A DNA stretch of 29,763 nt from the IMG/VR virus record IMGVR_UViG_3300042542_002553, positions 1 through 29,763 of that record. One strand, given 5' to 3'. Under the pieces are notes generated by a model, which searched no databases, was not told where the DNA came from, and worked only from the letters and a program-made list of their open reading frames with translations. Positions 20,030 through 28,318 of the stretch are shown here, piece after piece; positions within the stretch are counted from its first letter, which is position 1, and each line of letters opens with the position of its first letter. The position numbers were made by a program, and so were the translations under genes. Source of the stretch: a virus.

Positions 20030-21270
20030 TTCTTCCCCCTTACCGCGGCTCGCCGCTGCTCACGATTGAGTCCCGCCCCGAGTTGAGGCTTCTTCAGCTC
20101 CTGCTCAAGCTGCGCGAGCGTTGGAACCCAATACTTTTCGAAGACCTTATCCGTGGAATAGTCCGCCGCGAAGGCGATCGCCTTCGCCGAGAGAGCCGCC
20201 TTCTCGGCGGGGTTCTTCGAGACGGCGTAGGACTTCTCGAGCGCGTCAATGATTCCGTCAATGCTCGGGACTTTCCACAACGCCCCGCCCTGAAACTCGT
20301 CATAGGCGATCTGACCTTCGACGAGCCACCCTGCGCCGTTGAGTTCCGTCATTGACGTATTGTTCGTCGCGATGATCGGCACTCCCACCGCCATACTCTC
20401 GATCTGACTCACGCCGAAGCCCTCCCCGAGCGTCGCGTGAAGGAGCACGTCGGAGGAGCGGTGAAGATTCGCGACGACTGAGTGATCAATCCCCATTCGG
20501 TATTCGTATTGCGGGACGACCCGGATTCGGTCCATCGGAGCCTTCACGCGCTGAAGGAGACGATCGAGACGGCACCCGTTCGCGATGCCGCTCATCTCTG
20601 AGTGGATATAAAGATACGCGTCGTCGTGCTTCTCCGCGAATCGCGCCCACGCATAGAGCTGCTCAAACCACGCCTTACGGATCGGTGTGTTGCCCTTGTT
20701 CGCGGCGTTGATCATTGAGAGGTGCGCGTCCCTCGGAACCTGAAGCGTCTCGCGCATCGTCGGGCCTTCAGGCGTGAACGTCTTCGGATTAAACGTATGC
20801 GGAGAATAGAAGAGCCGATCGCGCGGGACTCCCGCTTCTAGAAGCTTCGCCTCACCGAAGCGACTCATCGCCATCGCCCACTTTCGCCCGGGGCGATTAA
20901 AGAACTCCATTACTTCGTCGGGAACTGGATCGTGATCGACGGGCGTCCACGAAAGAAGTGGCGACTGATCCCACTGCGGATTCTTAAAGACCCAGACGTC
21001 GAAGAGCGTGATTCCCAAGAAGCGACCCTCTGCGCCCTGCGCGAGATTGAGGAGCGCGGCGGGGTGTAGATCGTTGGAGTATCCGTCGATCCCTTGAGGG
21101 AGGATGCTCATCCCCTCCCACTGAATCGTGGAGCCCGCGAGCCCGTGATTCGCGAGGATTGAGACATCGTGGCCCGCATCGCGAAGCTTTCGCGTGATCT
21201 CTGCCGTGGCCATCCCGTACCCCGAGCCCACGAACGGAGCGTTACTTACCCACCCGATCTTGAGCGTCAT
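20026..21270 (-). CDS. GT-B (family 4-like) glycosyltransferase
   Basis: The 414-residue protein has the GT-B form with the donor-binding E-x7-E motif at E283 and E291 (GEGFGVSQIESMAVGVPII). Its N-terminus is GWVSNAPFVGSGYGMATAEI, the usual acceptor-side glycine-rich start. A nearby helix and the final AAVRGKK basic tail are less conserved. It probably transfers sugars to a phage surface protein. It starts after the terminator that follows the capsid gene, with a GGAGGAGGAG signal ten bases before the ATG. Confidence 0.85.
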   Translation of the reverse strand: MTLKIGWVSNAPFVGSGYGMATAEITRKLRDAGHDVSILANHGLAGSTIQWEGMSILPQGIDGYSNDLHPAALLNLAQGAEGRFLGITLFDVWVFKNPQWDQSPLLSWTPVDHDPVPDEVMEFFNRPGRKWAMAMSRFGEAKLLEAGVPRDRLFYSPHTFNPKTFTPEGPTMRETLQVPRDAHLSMINAANKGNTPIRKAWFEQLYAWARFAEKHDDAYLYIHSEMSGIANGCRLDRLLQRVKAPMDRIRVVPQYEYRMGIDHSVVANLHRSSDVLLHATLGEGFGVSQIESMAVGVPIIATNNTSMTELNGAGWLVEGQIAYDEFQGGALWKVPSIDGIIDALEKSYAVSKNPAEKAALSAKAIAFAADYSTDKVFEKYWVPTLAQLEQELKKPQLGAGLNREQRRAAVRGKK

Positions 21271-21292
21271 CGCCTCTCCTCCTCCGCTTTAG

Positions 21293-21339
21293 ATATTAAA
21301 AGGCGCGAGCCCCCCGGATTACTCCGAGGAGCCCGCGCC
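21293..21339 (-). terminator. Rho-independent terminator after the capsid gene
   Basis: On the minus strand 17 bases (21339-21323) pair with 17 bases (21318-21302), including three G-T pairs, around a four-base GTAA loop. TTTT and an AT-rich stretch follow (21301-21293). This is the clearest intrinsic terminator in the window. It lies between the capsid and glycosyltransferase genes and should reduce expression of the genes after the capsid relative to it. Confidence 0.85.
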
Positions 21340-21370
21340 AAGAGTCTACCTTACGGCGACTCCGCCGTCA

Positions 21371-22561
21371 TCAGGTATTCGCTGAGACGAGGATTCGACC
21401 CGCTGCCGCGTCTGGCAAGGCGGAGTCGAGGCTATAGAGAGCTCGGATGGCGATTGAGTTCAGGTCGAAGTACCTCTCGGAACTTGTCGCCAAATCAACA
21501 CCGCCCGCCTCGCGGATATAGAACGAAGGCTCGTGGATGATCACGACAGACTTCGAAGCCGAAGCCACCGCGGCCATATCCACGTTCTCCTTGACTCGAT
21601 AGCCGAGAAGGGTTTCAGGCTGGCCCGCCATCGTGGAGGGCTGCCACACGAACTGGCCGTTCAGATCCTGAAGGCCGCGAAGCTTGCGCGCCGCGCCCGT
21701 TGAGACCTGCCATACGGTGTCCGCGTTTCGGTACTTAGGCGTTAGTGCATAGAGCGCGGATTGCACGTCAAGAAGATCGAAGAAGGTCGCGGTGACCGTT
21801 CCCGACTTCGTCGCCGTTGTTAGCGCGCCCGCGGTGTTGAGAGCCGATACGAAGCCCGTAGGCTGAACGGTTCCCGTTCCGAGAGTTGTCGCCGAACCTG
21901 CGAGACGTGCGAGCTGCGAACCTGCGGCGCGGCCCACGTACTCCACAAGGTTAAACCCTGCTGAGTCCACGAGCTGCTGAGACGCGAGAGTAATCGTCGC
22001 CGCGGTGAACGCGCCGAGGGTCACGCTCGTGAATACAGGATCGGAGGCTGAGATCGTTCCGCCCTGCGAAACGAACGCGGCTGTCGGTGCCGTACCTGCT
22101 ACGACTGGAATCGTGATGTTGCGAATATCCGTTGTGCGGATCTTCGTAGCACCTTCGTAAATGCTGATCCCTTCCACGAGCTGCTCGACAACGAAGTCGG
22201 CAAACGTGACGGGAGTCGTTGCGGTTGCGGTTGCGAGTGCGCGGATCTCGAAGTTCGCGGAACGCTTCTCGCCCTTGATGATGGCGCGGAGCACGTCCGC
22301 ATCATTCTCAAGAGTCTTCCCCGTTGCGACTTCTAGATTCCCGACGACGGAGGCGAGCTTCGCGCTGCGCTCCTCGCCCTTCTTAAGATCTTCGATCTTC
22401 GAGAGCTTGGCGTCCATTGAGTCGTTCAGCTTCGAATACTGCGCCTCTTCCTCGGCGTTAAGGTCACGGGCCTCGTCCGATGCGCGGGAAACGAGAGCCT
22501 TAGCGGCCTCGAACTCACGTCGGTAGGCGTCGTGGAGCTGGTTCATAACGTCCTTCGACAT
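21371..22561 (-). CDS. Major capsid protein, HK97 fold
   Basis: The 396-residue protein has a charged, coiled-coil N-terminal scaffold-like domain (about 1-75, with YRREFEAAKALVSRASDEAR and EEEAQYSKLNDSMDAKLSK). The shell domain follows after residue 110, with TPVTFADFVVEQLVEGIS and strands typical of HK97-fold capsids. The first domain is probably removed by the phage protease. Its own leader has a strong AAGAAGGAG signal, and a terminator lies behind it, as expected for the most abundant protein. Confidence 0.9.
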   Translation of the reverse strand: MSKDVMNQLHDAYRREFEAAKALVSRASDEARDLNAEEEAQYSKLNDSMDAKLSKIEDLKKGEERSAKLASVVGNLEVATGKTLENDADVLRAIIKGEKRSANFEIRALATATATTPVTFADFVVEQLVEGISIYEGATKIRTTDIRNITIPVVAGTAPTAAFVSQGGTISASDPVFTSVTLGAFTAATITLASQQLVDSAGFNLVEYVGRAAGSQLARLAGSATTLGTGTVQPTGFVSALNTAGALTTATKSGTVTATFFDLLDVQSALYALTPKYRNADTVWQVSTGAARKLRGLQDLNGQFVWQPSTMAGQPETLLGYRVKENVDMAAVASASKSVVIIHEPSFYIREAGGVDLATSSERYFDLNSIAIRALYSLDSALPDAAAGRILVSANT

Positions 22562-22604
22562 TTGATTCTCCTTCTTTCCTACTTTGGGTTTACTACACTC
22601 CGTC

Positions 22605-22630
22605 CCGGTGGTGCTTCTCCGGTGGTGCTT
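22605..22630. repeat. Two 12-bp direct repeats in the capsid leader
   Basis: CCGGTGGTGCTT occurs at 22605-22616 and 22619-22630, with a period of 14. They lie in the 107-base gap (22562-22668) between the protease stop and the capsid ATG. On the transcribed strand they read AAGCACCACCGG. The rest of the gap holds an A/T run next to the protease stop and the capsid ribosome-binding site; I see no convincing promoter. The repeats may bind a regulator or shape the capsid mRNA leader. Confidence 0.65.
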
Positions 22631-22668
22631 TCGCCCTTAGCGGATACGCCCTTCGCGTTTCGGTTTTT

Positions 22669-24627
22669 TTACTTTAGCGCGCGCCTCGCGAGTTCGATCT
22701 GCTTTTCGCGGATCGCTCGTGGTACGGCGCGGGGAGCCGACTGCTCGGCGGGGACGTCTTCGATGATCGTCTCCTCGGTGACGTCCTCCACTTCGGTGAC
22801 GTCCTCCGCCATCTCTGACTCGTCTTCGGCGATGACGGCGGCGATGGCATCCGCGAGGATCTTCGCCTGATCTTCCGTGACCTCGCCCGCGAGGAGCGCG
22901 TTTACCGCTGCGCGGAGCGGCTCAATCTCGAGCCCCGCCTCCGAGGCGAGGGATCGGACGGAGACCGTGGAGATCGTGCTCGGGTAATAAGGCGAGAGGC
23001 CCGTGAGCGCGGAGACCTCCACGAGCTTCACTTCGCGAAGTTCGCGGACTCCCTCATCGTTCACGCGATTCGCGTTCGTCGAGAAGAAGCCGAAGGAGAG
23101 CCCGAGGGACTTCCCCATCGTGCGGACGATCTCTGCGAGGTCGCGATGGAACGATACGTTCGGATTAAGTTTCACGCGGGCGCGGAGTCCCTCCGGGGTA
23201 TCCGTAAGCTCAAGCGTCCCCGTCTTCGTCGTGCCGAGAAGACGCTCGGGGTTATGGTCAGCGTAGGCTTTGATGTCCCACTCTCCGCGCTCCGCGGCGG
23301 CGAGGGATCGGGCGAAGGCTCCGGGCTTCACGACTTCGGGCGTCGTGCCATCCGCCGAGGGCGAGTCGTAGATCGCGGCCATACCCTCGAAGGTGAAGCC
23401 TTCAGGATCAACGGCGCGGAGCTCAGCGGTCGCGGTTCGGAACTGGATTCCCATATCTTCCCCTTCGTTACGCGCCGCGTCATCCGCGGCGGCTTCGTTG
23501 ATGATACGCGACGCCCACGCTTTCGCGGGGTCGCCACCCCATAGTGCCCACGCGATACGACCCGCGGACGGATAGCCGTCTTCGCCGACGCTGAATCCCT
23601 GCGCCTCCTTATCGACTTCGTGGCGCGCGAGATAGGACGAGATTCGGACGACGGTGTCGTATGGAAGGCGGCGACCGTTGGAGATATCGCGAGCTCGGGC
23701 GACCCCGACCTCCGTCCCTCCGCGCCCGAACTCTCGTCGCCACTCAAGCCCGCGCTCGGCCTCTTCCCTCATCTCTGCCGTCGGGAGGTAGCCGTCGGGA
23801 TCAATCGCGCGCGCCTTCGCTTCGCCTGAATACTTCGGGTGCTCGGGATCGAGAAGATCGTTATCCCCGACATACTTCGGGTTCTCCGGGCTCCCCGTTC
23901 GGGCGAGCACAAGGAACGCATTGACGCGCGCCATCGCCCATTGAGCGCGTCCGATCCCCGGACGATGACTTGACGAATAGGCTCCCGCTCCTCGGCGATA
24001 AACGGAGCGGAGCGCGCCCACGCGGACGCGCGTCCACTCGGGACGATCCCGCTCCCTCATCGCGGCGTTGTGCTCGTCGGCTTTATTCTGAAGAGCTGTC
24101 TCCGTCTCTTCCGAGATCTCGATATCCCCGATCTTTCCCTGAGCCGACCCGGGATCGTTCTCATCGCTCCCCGAGATCTGATCCTCGGGAGGCGCGGGCG
24201 CGTCGGCGCGCGTAGGCGCGCTCGGACGGTGATCGTGATCCATCGCCAACGCCTGATCTGGCGTCATCGCGTGGATGCCCATCCCCTCCGCCGCCTCTCG
24301 GGCGTCGGCGTCATCGTCCACGAGGAACGCGATCTCGTCGCCGTATTGTTCAAGGAGCTTCGAATATTTAAACGCCTTAAAGGCTTCGATCACTTCAGGG
24401 CTTGACTCGTCCGAGAAGTCCTGAAGATAGATCGCGTCGAACGGTACGCCGTTCTCCTCGAGCCACTTCTCCGTCTCTGCGCGACGGCGAACGGGGCGGC
24501 CCGTAACGATGAGGATCTTCACGCCGTGATCTGCGACGCCTTTCTTCACGTATGCGATGAGATCCTCTCGCGGCTCCTCCGAGTCCGGGAGAGTGAGCGT
24601 CCCGTCGATATCGTAGATCTCGATCAC
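22669..24627 (-). CDS. HAD-phosphatase/linker/prohead-protease fusion
   Basis: The 652-residue protein has three parts. Residues 1-130 form a HAD-type phosphatase like the 3'-phosphatase half of PNKP: DIDGT (D6, D8), ILIVTGRP (T42), and FLVDDDADAREAA (about 101-113). Residues about 190-380 contain a conserved phage head segment (VYRRGAGAYSS, then GYPSAGRIAWALWGGD). Residues about 400-560 form an S78-type prohead protease, with H458 in YADHNP and the probable serine S511 in GLSFGF. An acidic tail follows. It begins with GTG in a GTGA overlap. An internal ATG (residue 392, bases 23454-23452) after GGGGAAG could also make a lone protease of 261 residues. It lies between the portal region and capsid genes. 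Confidence 0.8.
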   Translation of the reverse strand: MIEIYDIDGTLTLPDSEEPREDLIAYVKKGVADHGVKILIVTGRPVRRRAETEKWLEENGVPFDAIYLQDFSDESSPEVIEAFKAFKYSKLLEQYGDEIAFLVDDDADAREAAEGMGIHAMTPDQALAMDHDHRPSAPTRADAPAPPEDQISGSDENDPGSAQGKIGDIEISEETETALQNKADEHNAAMRERDRPEWTRVRVGALRSVYRRGAGAYSSSHRPGIGRAQWAMARVNAFLVLARTGSPENPKYVGDNDLLDPEHPKYSGEAKARAIDPDGYLPTAEMREEAERGLEWRREFGRGGTEVGVARARDISNGRRLPYDTVVRISSYLARHEVDKEAQGFSVGEDGYPSAGRIAWALWGGDPAKAWASRIINEAAADDAARNEGEDMGIQFRTATAELRAVDPEGFTFEGMAAIYDSPSADGTTPEVVKPGAFARSLAAAERGEWDIKAYADHNPERLLGTTKTGTLELTDTPEGLRARVKLNPNVSFHRDLAEIVRTMGKSLGLSFGFFSTNANRVNDEGVRELREVKLVEVSALTGLSPYYPSTISTVSVRSLASEAGLEIEPLRAAVNALLAGEVTEDQAKILADAIAAVIAEDESEMAEDVTEVEDVTEETIIEDVPAEQSAPRAVPRAIREKQIELARRALK

Positions 24628-24893
24628 GGATCTACCTGAAAATCATAGACTGAGATTACGGCGTCCGAAGAAGAAGAGATCCCGTAAAGGATATCGCCGT
24701 TCGCGATCTTTACGATCACGACCGCGTTCTTCACGACCTCGAAGCCTCCTCCAATGGCGACGGCCTCATCTCCGATATATACCGTCTTGTTATCATTCGA
24801 TTCGATCGTGAGCTCGTGCGTATTCTTCGGAGTCGCCGTCCCGATGGCAACCGCCGCTGTTCCGATTGTGATATGGCGCGAAGAGAAGGTCAT
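24624..24893 (-). CDS. Small beta-rich virion-associated protein (putative)
   Basis: This 89-residue protein has a strand-rich pattern (HITIGTAAVAIGTAT, then ELTIESNDNKTVYIGDEAVA, then IANGDILYGISSSSDAVISV). The pattern resembles small beta-sandwich proteins found in many phage head or tail modules. It lies between portal and protease and overlaps both neighbours by four bases. A head decoration or scaffold-related role is possible. No enzyme motif is present. Confidence 0.6.
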   Translation of the reverse strand: MTFSSRHITIGTAAVAIGTATPKNTHELTIESNDNKTVYIGDEAVAIGGGFEVVKNAVVIVKIANGDILYGISSSSDAVISVYDFQVDP

Positions 24894-26179
24894 AGTCCCG
24901 AGATCTTTCGCGCGGTCGCCTCGTCCATTCCCGACCCGATGAGCGCGGAATAAATATCCGTCTTCTGCTTTGTCGTCACGAGGGCGGCGTCGCCTTCGTT
25001 GAGCGGTTGGCGGAAGAGGTTCCCTGACTCATCCGGGACGGGCGGGAGATCCTCTCGGCGTCTAATCTCGGACACCGTCAAGAAGCCCGCGGCGAGCCCA
25101 GTGCGGTATGCGTTGAAGCGTGCTTCGGTTGAGCCTCGGAGGAGCGCGTCCATACTGAACTTCACGAACGCTTCAGGGAGAGGGATCAGCGTAGAGAGCG
25201 GACGCTCAATGATCTCGGCGAGGGGGCGGAGGGTAAACCTGACGAAGTCTTCCGACAGTTGCTCGACTGAGGCGTAGCTCATCGCGCCCGCGGTCGTCAC
25301 GGCGAGAAGTGCGGGCGGGACTCGGAAGATACGGGCGACCTCGTTCACGGTGAACTCTCGCGATGCGAGAAGCTGCGCGTCTTCAGGCTTAAAGGCGAGC
25401 GGCTTAAAGGTAAGTCCGCCCGTCAAGACGCCCGGGGTGTATTGATTCGGCCCCGTATGGTGGCGAAGCCATCCCTCCTTGATCGCCTTAATCTGATCCG
25501 CGGTGAGCGAATCGCTCGTCTCAAGAATCCCCGACGGAGTGCTCCCCGTCGCGAAGAAGTTAGAAGCGGAGTCCTCAAGCGTCATCCCGAGGGCGAGTGT
25601 ATTCCGAAGAGACTCGATCGGATTCACTCCGCGATCCTGACCCGGGAGGCGGATCAGCGGGATATGGAGAATCGTTTCGGTTCCGAAGACGACGCCCGTC
25701 GTATGCTCCGAGTTGCGAACGGTGTAGCTCACTTCGCGCCCGATGCGATTAATCGTCACGCTGCGCGGATCGAGAACGCGAACCTCAAGCGGCTCAAGCG
25801 TCTCAGGATCGCGCGGCGCGTAGACGAACGCGTTCCCGTTGAGATAAAGACTTACGATCACTTCGGAGATGACGGACTGAATCCCTACTCCGGGCTCCGA
25901 TGGTAGCGGCGTGAGAAGCCACGTCGGCTTCGCTCCGCCCGGGCGATACGGACGGCGTTCGCCATTGTCGCGACGATAGGCGTCGAGCGGCATCGTAGAG
26001 ATCAGGTCGGCCAGAATCCGCACGCACGCCCACGCACTCGTGAGGCCGAGGGTGGACTTCTCATCCACGCGCGCGGGAGCTAATCCGGGGACGCGATCAA
26101 ATGCGGACGGGATGAGCCCGAGTCCGTTTAGGTTTCTCTCTTCAGGATTCGTTCCGAGGATTCGGCGGATGACGCTCAC
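24890..26179 (-). CDS. Portal protein, HK97 family
   Basis: The 429-residue product matches the HK97-type portal: TSAWACVRILADLISTMPL near residue 50, NGNAFVYAPRD near 115, then FFATGSTPSGILET and the helical wing with MSYASVEQLSEDFVRFTLRP. The N-terminal and stem regions are complete. Portal is the ring through which DNA enters and leaves. The GTG start overlaps the stop of the small membrane gene (GTGA at 26176-26179). Confidence 0.95.
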   Translation of the reverse strand: MSVIRRILGTNPEERNLNGLGLIPSAFDRVPGLAPARVDEKSTLGLTSAWACVRILADLISTMPLDAYRRDNGERRPYRPGGAKPTWLLTPLPSEPGVGIQSVISEVIVSLYLNGNAFVYAPRDPETLEPLEVRVLDPRSVTINRIGREVSYTVRNSEHTTGVVFGTETILHIPLIRLPGQDRGVNPIESLRNTLALGMTLEDSASNFFATGSTPSGILETSDSLTADQIKAIKEGWLRHHTGPNQYTPGVLTGGLTFKPLAFKPEDAQLLASREFTVNEVARIFRVPPALLAVTTAGAMSYASVEQLSEDFVRFTLRPLAEIIERPLSTLIPLPEAFVKFSMDALLRGSTEARFNAYRTGLAAGFLTVSEIRRREDLPPVPDESGNLFRQPLNEGDAALVTTKQKTDIYSALIGSGMDEATARKISGL

Positions 26180-26313
26180 TTATTCTTCCCTCTCGAATAT
26201 CCGATCGCGATTAACGCGATCCCTGCGAGTCCGACGATCGTCGCCGGGTGGACGAGGTACGCCGCCCATAGTAGCATCGCGAGTCCCGCGAGTTCGAGGA
26301 TGGCGGAAATCAT
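26176..26313 (-). CDS. Hidden 45-residue two-helix membrane protein
   Basis: A frame of 45 residues lies exactly between the terminase and portal genes. It overlaps the terminase stop (ATGA at 26310-26313) and the portal start (GTGA at 26176-26179). Two hydrophobic segments can be seen (about residues 2-20 and 24-39), separated by a short HPAT turn, and the end is basic (SRGKNK). It forms a likely membrane hairpin. No family is known to me. Its place between terL and portal suggests that it is produced with the head genes. Confidence 0.65.
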   Translation of the reverse strand: MISAILELAGLAMLLWAAYLVHPATIVGLAGIALIAIGYSRGKNK

Positions 26314-27824
26314 AGACTAATGAACCCCACTTCTTTCGTCGGCTTGTTCGCCTCGTTAGCATAGTACCGCGCCCGATCCAACGCCATAATAGACGCCACC
26401 GCGAGGTCGATCTTCCGGGGTGACGAGCGGTTCTCCTTCACGATGCGAGGCCCGAAGCGATCCGTCTTCACCGTCGCGTTCGCGAAGTGGCGGAGGAACG
26501 CTTGAGCGAGGTGAGGCTCGCCGCCCCACGAGAGCGTCTGCTGCGTGACTGATTCGAACAGGGCCTGACTGCTCGCCGTCATCCTGCTCGGACTCTGCGG
26601 GTAGTGGACGACCCGGAGCCCCTCCTTCTCCAACGCTTCGAGGCTTCGGCTCCATCGATACGGGTCGGCGGCGAGCTCCACGATCTCGAACTTCTTCGCG
26701 AGCTCAAGGATTCCCGCCTCCACTTCGGAGATATCCACGCGCCAATGGGGATCGTCGAGAGGACGCTCGAAGGCGAGGAGCGGCTCAAGATGACCGTCAA
26801 GGGCGCACCCCACGGCGACGCTGCTGTCCCCGTCGTAGGAGCCGTCGAACGATAGGACGATCTTCTCCCCGGGCTCAAGCCTTCGCGGGGACTGAAGCCG
26901 CTCGAGCGCGCCCGTCGGGAGCCACGAGGTCGCGCGCTGAATCCAACGGTTGAGCCGCTTCGTCTCGAACTCATCGCGCGGGATGGATCGCGCGGCGGCG
27001 GCGAAGTCTTCAGGATCGAGAAAGTCGCCGAAGGCGGGGTTCGCCGCGGCCCACGATGCGGGATCATCCCACGGAAGATCTTCAGGCGCGGTGAAATATC
27101 GGAAGAAGAAGGCGTCATCCTGAACCTCGCCCGACTGAAGCCGCATCCCGTACTGAAAGAGCCGATAACAAAGAGAGTCCTGACCGTGAGAATCCGTCCG
27201 CGATCCCGCGGTGGAGATTCCGAAGACGAGCGGATTCTTTCGCGTACCTGATCCGAGGTTCACCGTAGACCAAAGACGATCGTCGGGCTGAACGTGGATC
27301 TCGTCGAAGATCACGGTGGAGAAGTTGTAGCCTTCGGCGCGATCGGCGTCCGACGAGAGCACGCGAAGGACGGAGCCCGTCTCGGGGTACTCGATCACGT
27401 CGCGAAGGACGCGAAGTTTCCGCGAGAGGATCGGATCGAGCTCCACCATTCGGGCGCACTCACGGAAGACGATACGCGCCTGAGCGCGGTCGCCCGCCAC
27501 GATGGCGACCTCCGCGCCGATCTCCGTAAAGAGAGAGTAGAGCGCGATCCCTGACGCGAGGAGAGACTTTCCGTTCTTTCTCGGCATTAGGAGAAGACCG
27601 CGGCGATACTTTCGCTTCCCGTCCTCGCGATGCGAAAAGATCTCGGAGAGGATCTCGCGCTGCCACGGGCGGAGCTTAATCAGGCCGCCCGCGATATCGC
27701 CCTTCGTAAGCCGACAGAACGCCTCGATAAACTCCGCGACGACTTCGCCTTCGGGCTTAGGCGCGTCGGGCGGCGCGGATGATGGACTCGAGCTTCGCGG
27801 TTGCCGAGTTCGCCTGATCGCCAA
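26310..27824 (-). CDS. terL: Terminase large subunit
   Basis: The 504-residue packaging motor has an ATPase with Walker A at MPRKNGKS (80-87) and Walker B at VIFDEIH (D174, E175). The nuclease half has a metal-binding start at SFDGSYDGD (D326). Both halves match large terminases of HK97-like phages. It drives DNA into the head and cuts the concatemer. It overlaps the end of the small terminase gene by 68 bases. No better internal start was seen. The end is coupled to a small membrane ORF. Confidence 0.95.
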   Translation of the reverse strand: MAIRRTRQPRSSSPSSAPPDAPKPEGEVVAEFIEAFCRLTKGDIAGGLIKLRPWQREILSEIFSHREDGKRKYRRGLLLMPRKNGKSLLASGIALYSLFTEIGAEVAIVAGDRAQARIVFRECARMVELDPILSRKLRVLRDVIEYPETGSVLRVLSSDADRAEGYNFSTVIFDEIHVQPDDRLWSTVNLGSGTRKNPLVFGISTAGSRTDSHGQDSLCYRLFQYGMRLQSGEVQDDAFFFRYFTAPEDLPWDDPASWAAANPAFGDFLDPEDFAAAARSIPRDEFETKRLNRWIQRATSWLPTGALERLQSPRRLEPGEKIVLSFDGSYDGDSSVAVGCALDGHLEPLLAFERPLDDPHWRVDISEVEAGILELAKKFEIVELAADPYRWSRSLEALEKEGLRVVHYPQSPSRMTASSQALFESVTQQTLSWGGEPHLAQAFLRHFANATVKTDRFGPRIVKENRSSPRKIDLAVASIMALDRARYYANEANKPTKEVGFISL

Positions 27825-28242
27825 TCTCGCCTCTCAATCCTACGCGAGCCGCGGGCGTGAGCCCGATCTCTCGCGCGTACTTCTTCACCGCGTCCGCGTT
27901 ATCTCGAACGATCTGGTGGAGCGGGTTCTTTACGAAGTTTCCGTCCCGCCCCTGAAGGAGCGGCCCCGTCTTGACGAGCATAGCCTCCGCTTCGAGATAG
28001 CGCGCCATCGCTTCGGCGTAGAGGCGGAGCACGTGCTTATCGGCGGAGGTTAGGACGCCCGTACGCCCGAGAGCTGCGACGACCTGCTCCCAGATTACGC
28101 GCGCCTCCGGGCGGATATCGGGAGGAGGAGAGAGCGGGCCGCCTTCAGGGATCGGCTCCGCGTAGTTGATCACCGAAGGGCGCGTCTCTCCCGAGAGGAT
28201 CTTTAATCTCGTCGGCTTAGGTTGCGGCCCTCTTGTTCCCAT
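27757..28242 (-). CDS. terS: Terminase small subunit, P27 family
   Basis: The 161-residue protein matches the P27-type small terminase. It has the N-terminal PQPKPTRLKILSG, PPPDIRPEARVIWEQVVAAL and a HVLRLYAEAMARYLEAE helical core, then NPLHQIVRDNADAVKKYARE near the end. It recognises phage DNA and regulates the large subunit. There is little Shine-Dalgarno match upstream (only AGGA), so it may rely on coupling or a short leader. The large terminase gene begins inside its last 68 bases. Confidence 0.9.
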   Translation of the reverse strand: MGTRGPQPKPTRLKILSGETRPSVINYAEPIPEGGPLSPPPDIRPEARVIWEQVVAALGRTGVLTSADKHVLRLYAEAMARYLEAEAMLVKTGPLLQGRDGNFVKNPLHQIVRDNADAVKKYAREIGLTPAARVGLRGEIGDQANSATAKLESIIRAARRA

Positions 28243-28290
28243 AGTCCTATCGTAGCGTTGGAGCGCGCGGATCGCATCTCAGCGTCCTCT

Positions 28291-28307
28291 CCTCGGTGGA
28301 ACCGAGG
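28291..28307. other. Perfect 6-bp hairpin between Mom-like and terS genes
   Basis: CCTCGG-TGGAA-CCGAGG forms a perfect hairpin in the 76-base gap between the Mom-like gene stop and the terS ATG. No T-run follows on the minus strand, so it is a weak terminator at best. It may be an RNA-processing signal or a DNA site for packaging or regulation. Confidence 0.5.
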
Positions 28308-28318
28308 CGCATCACTCT

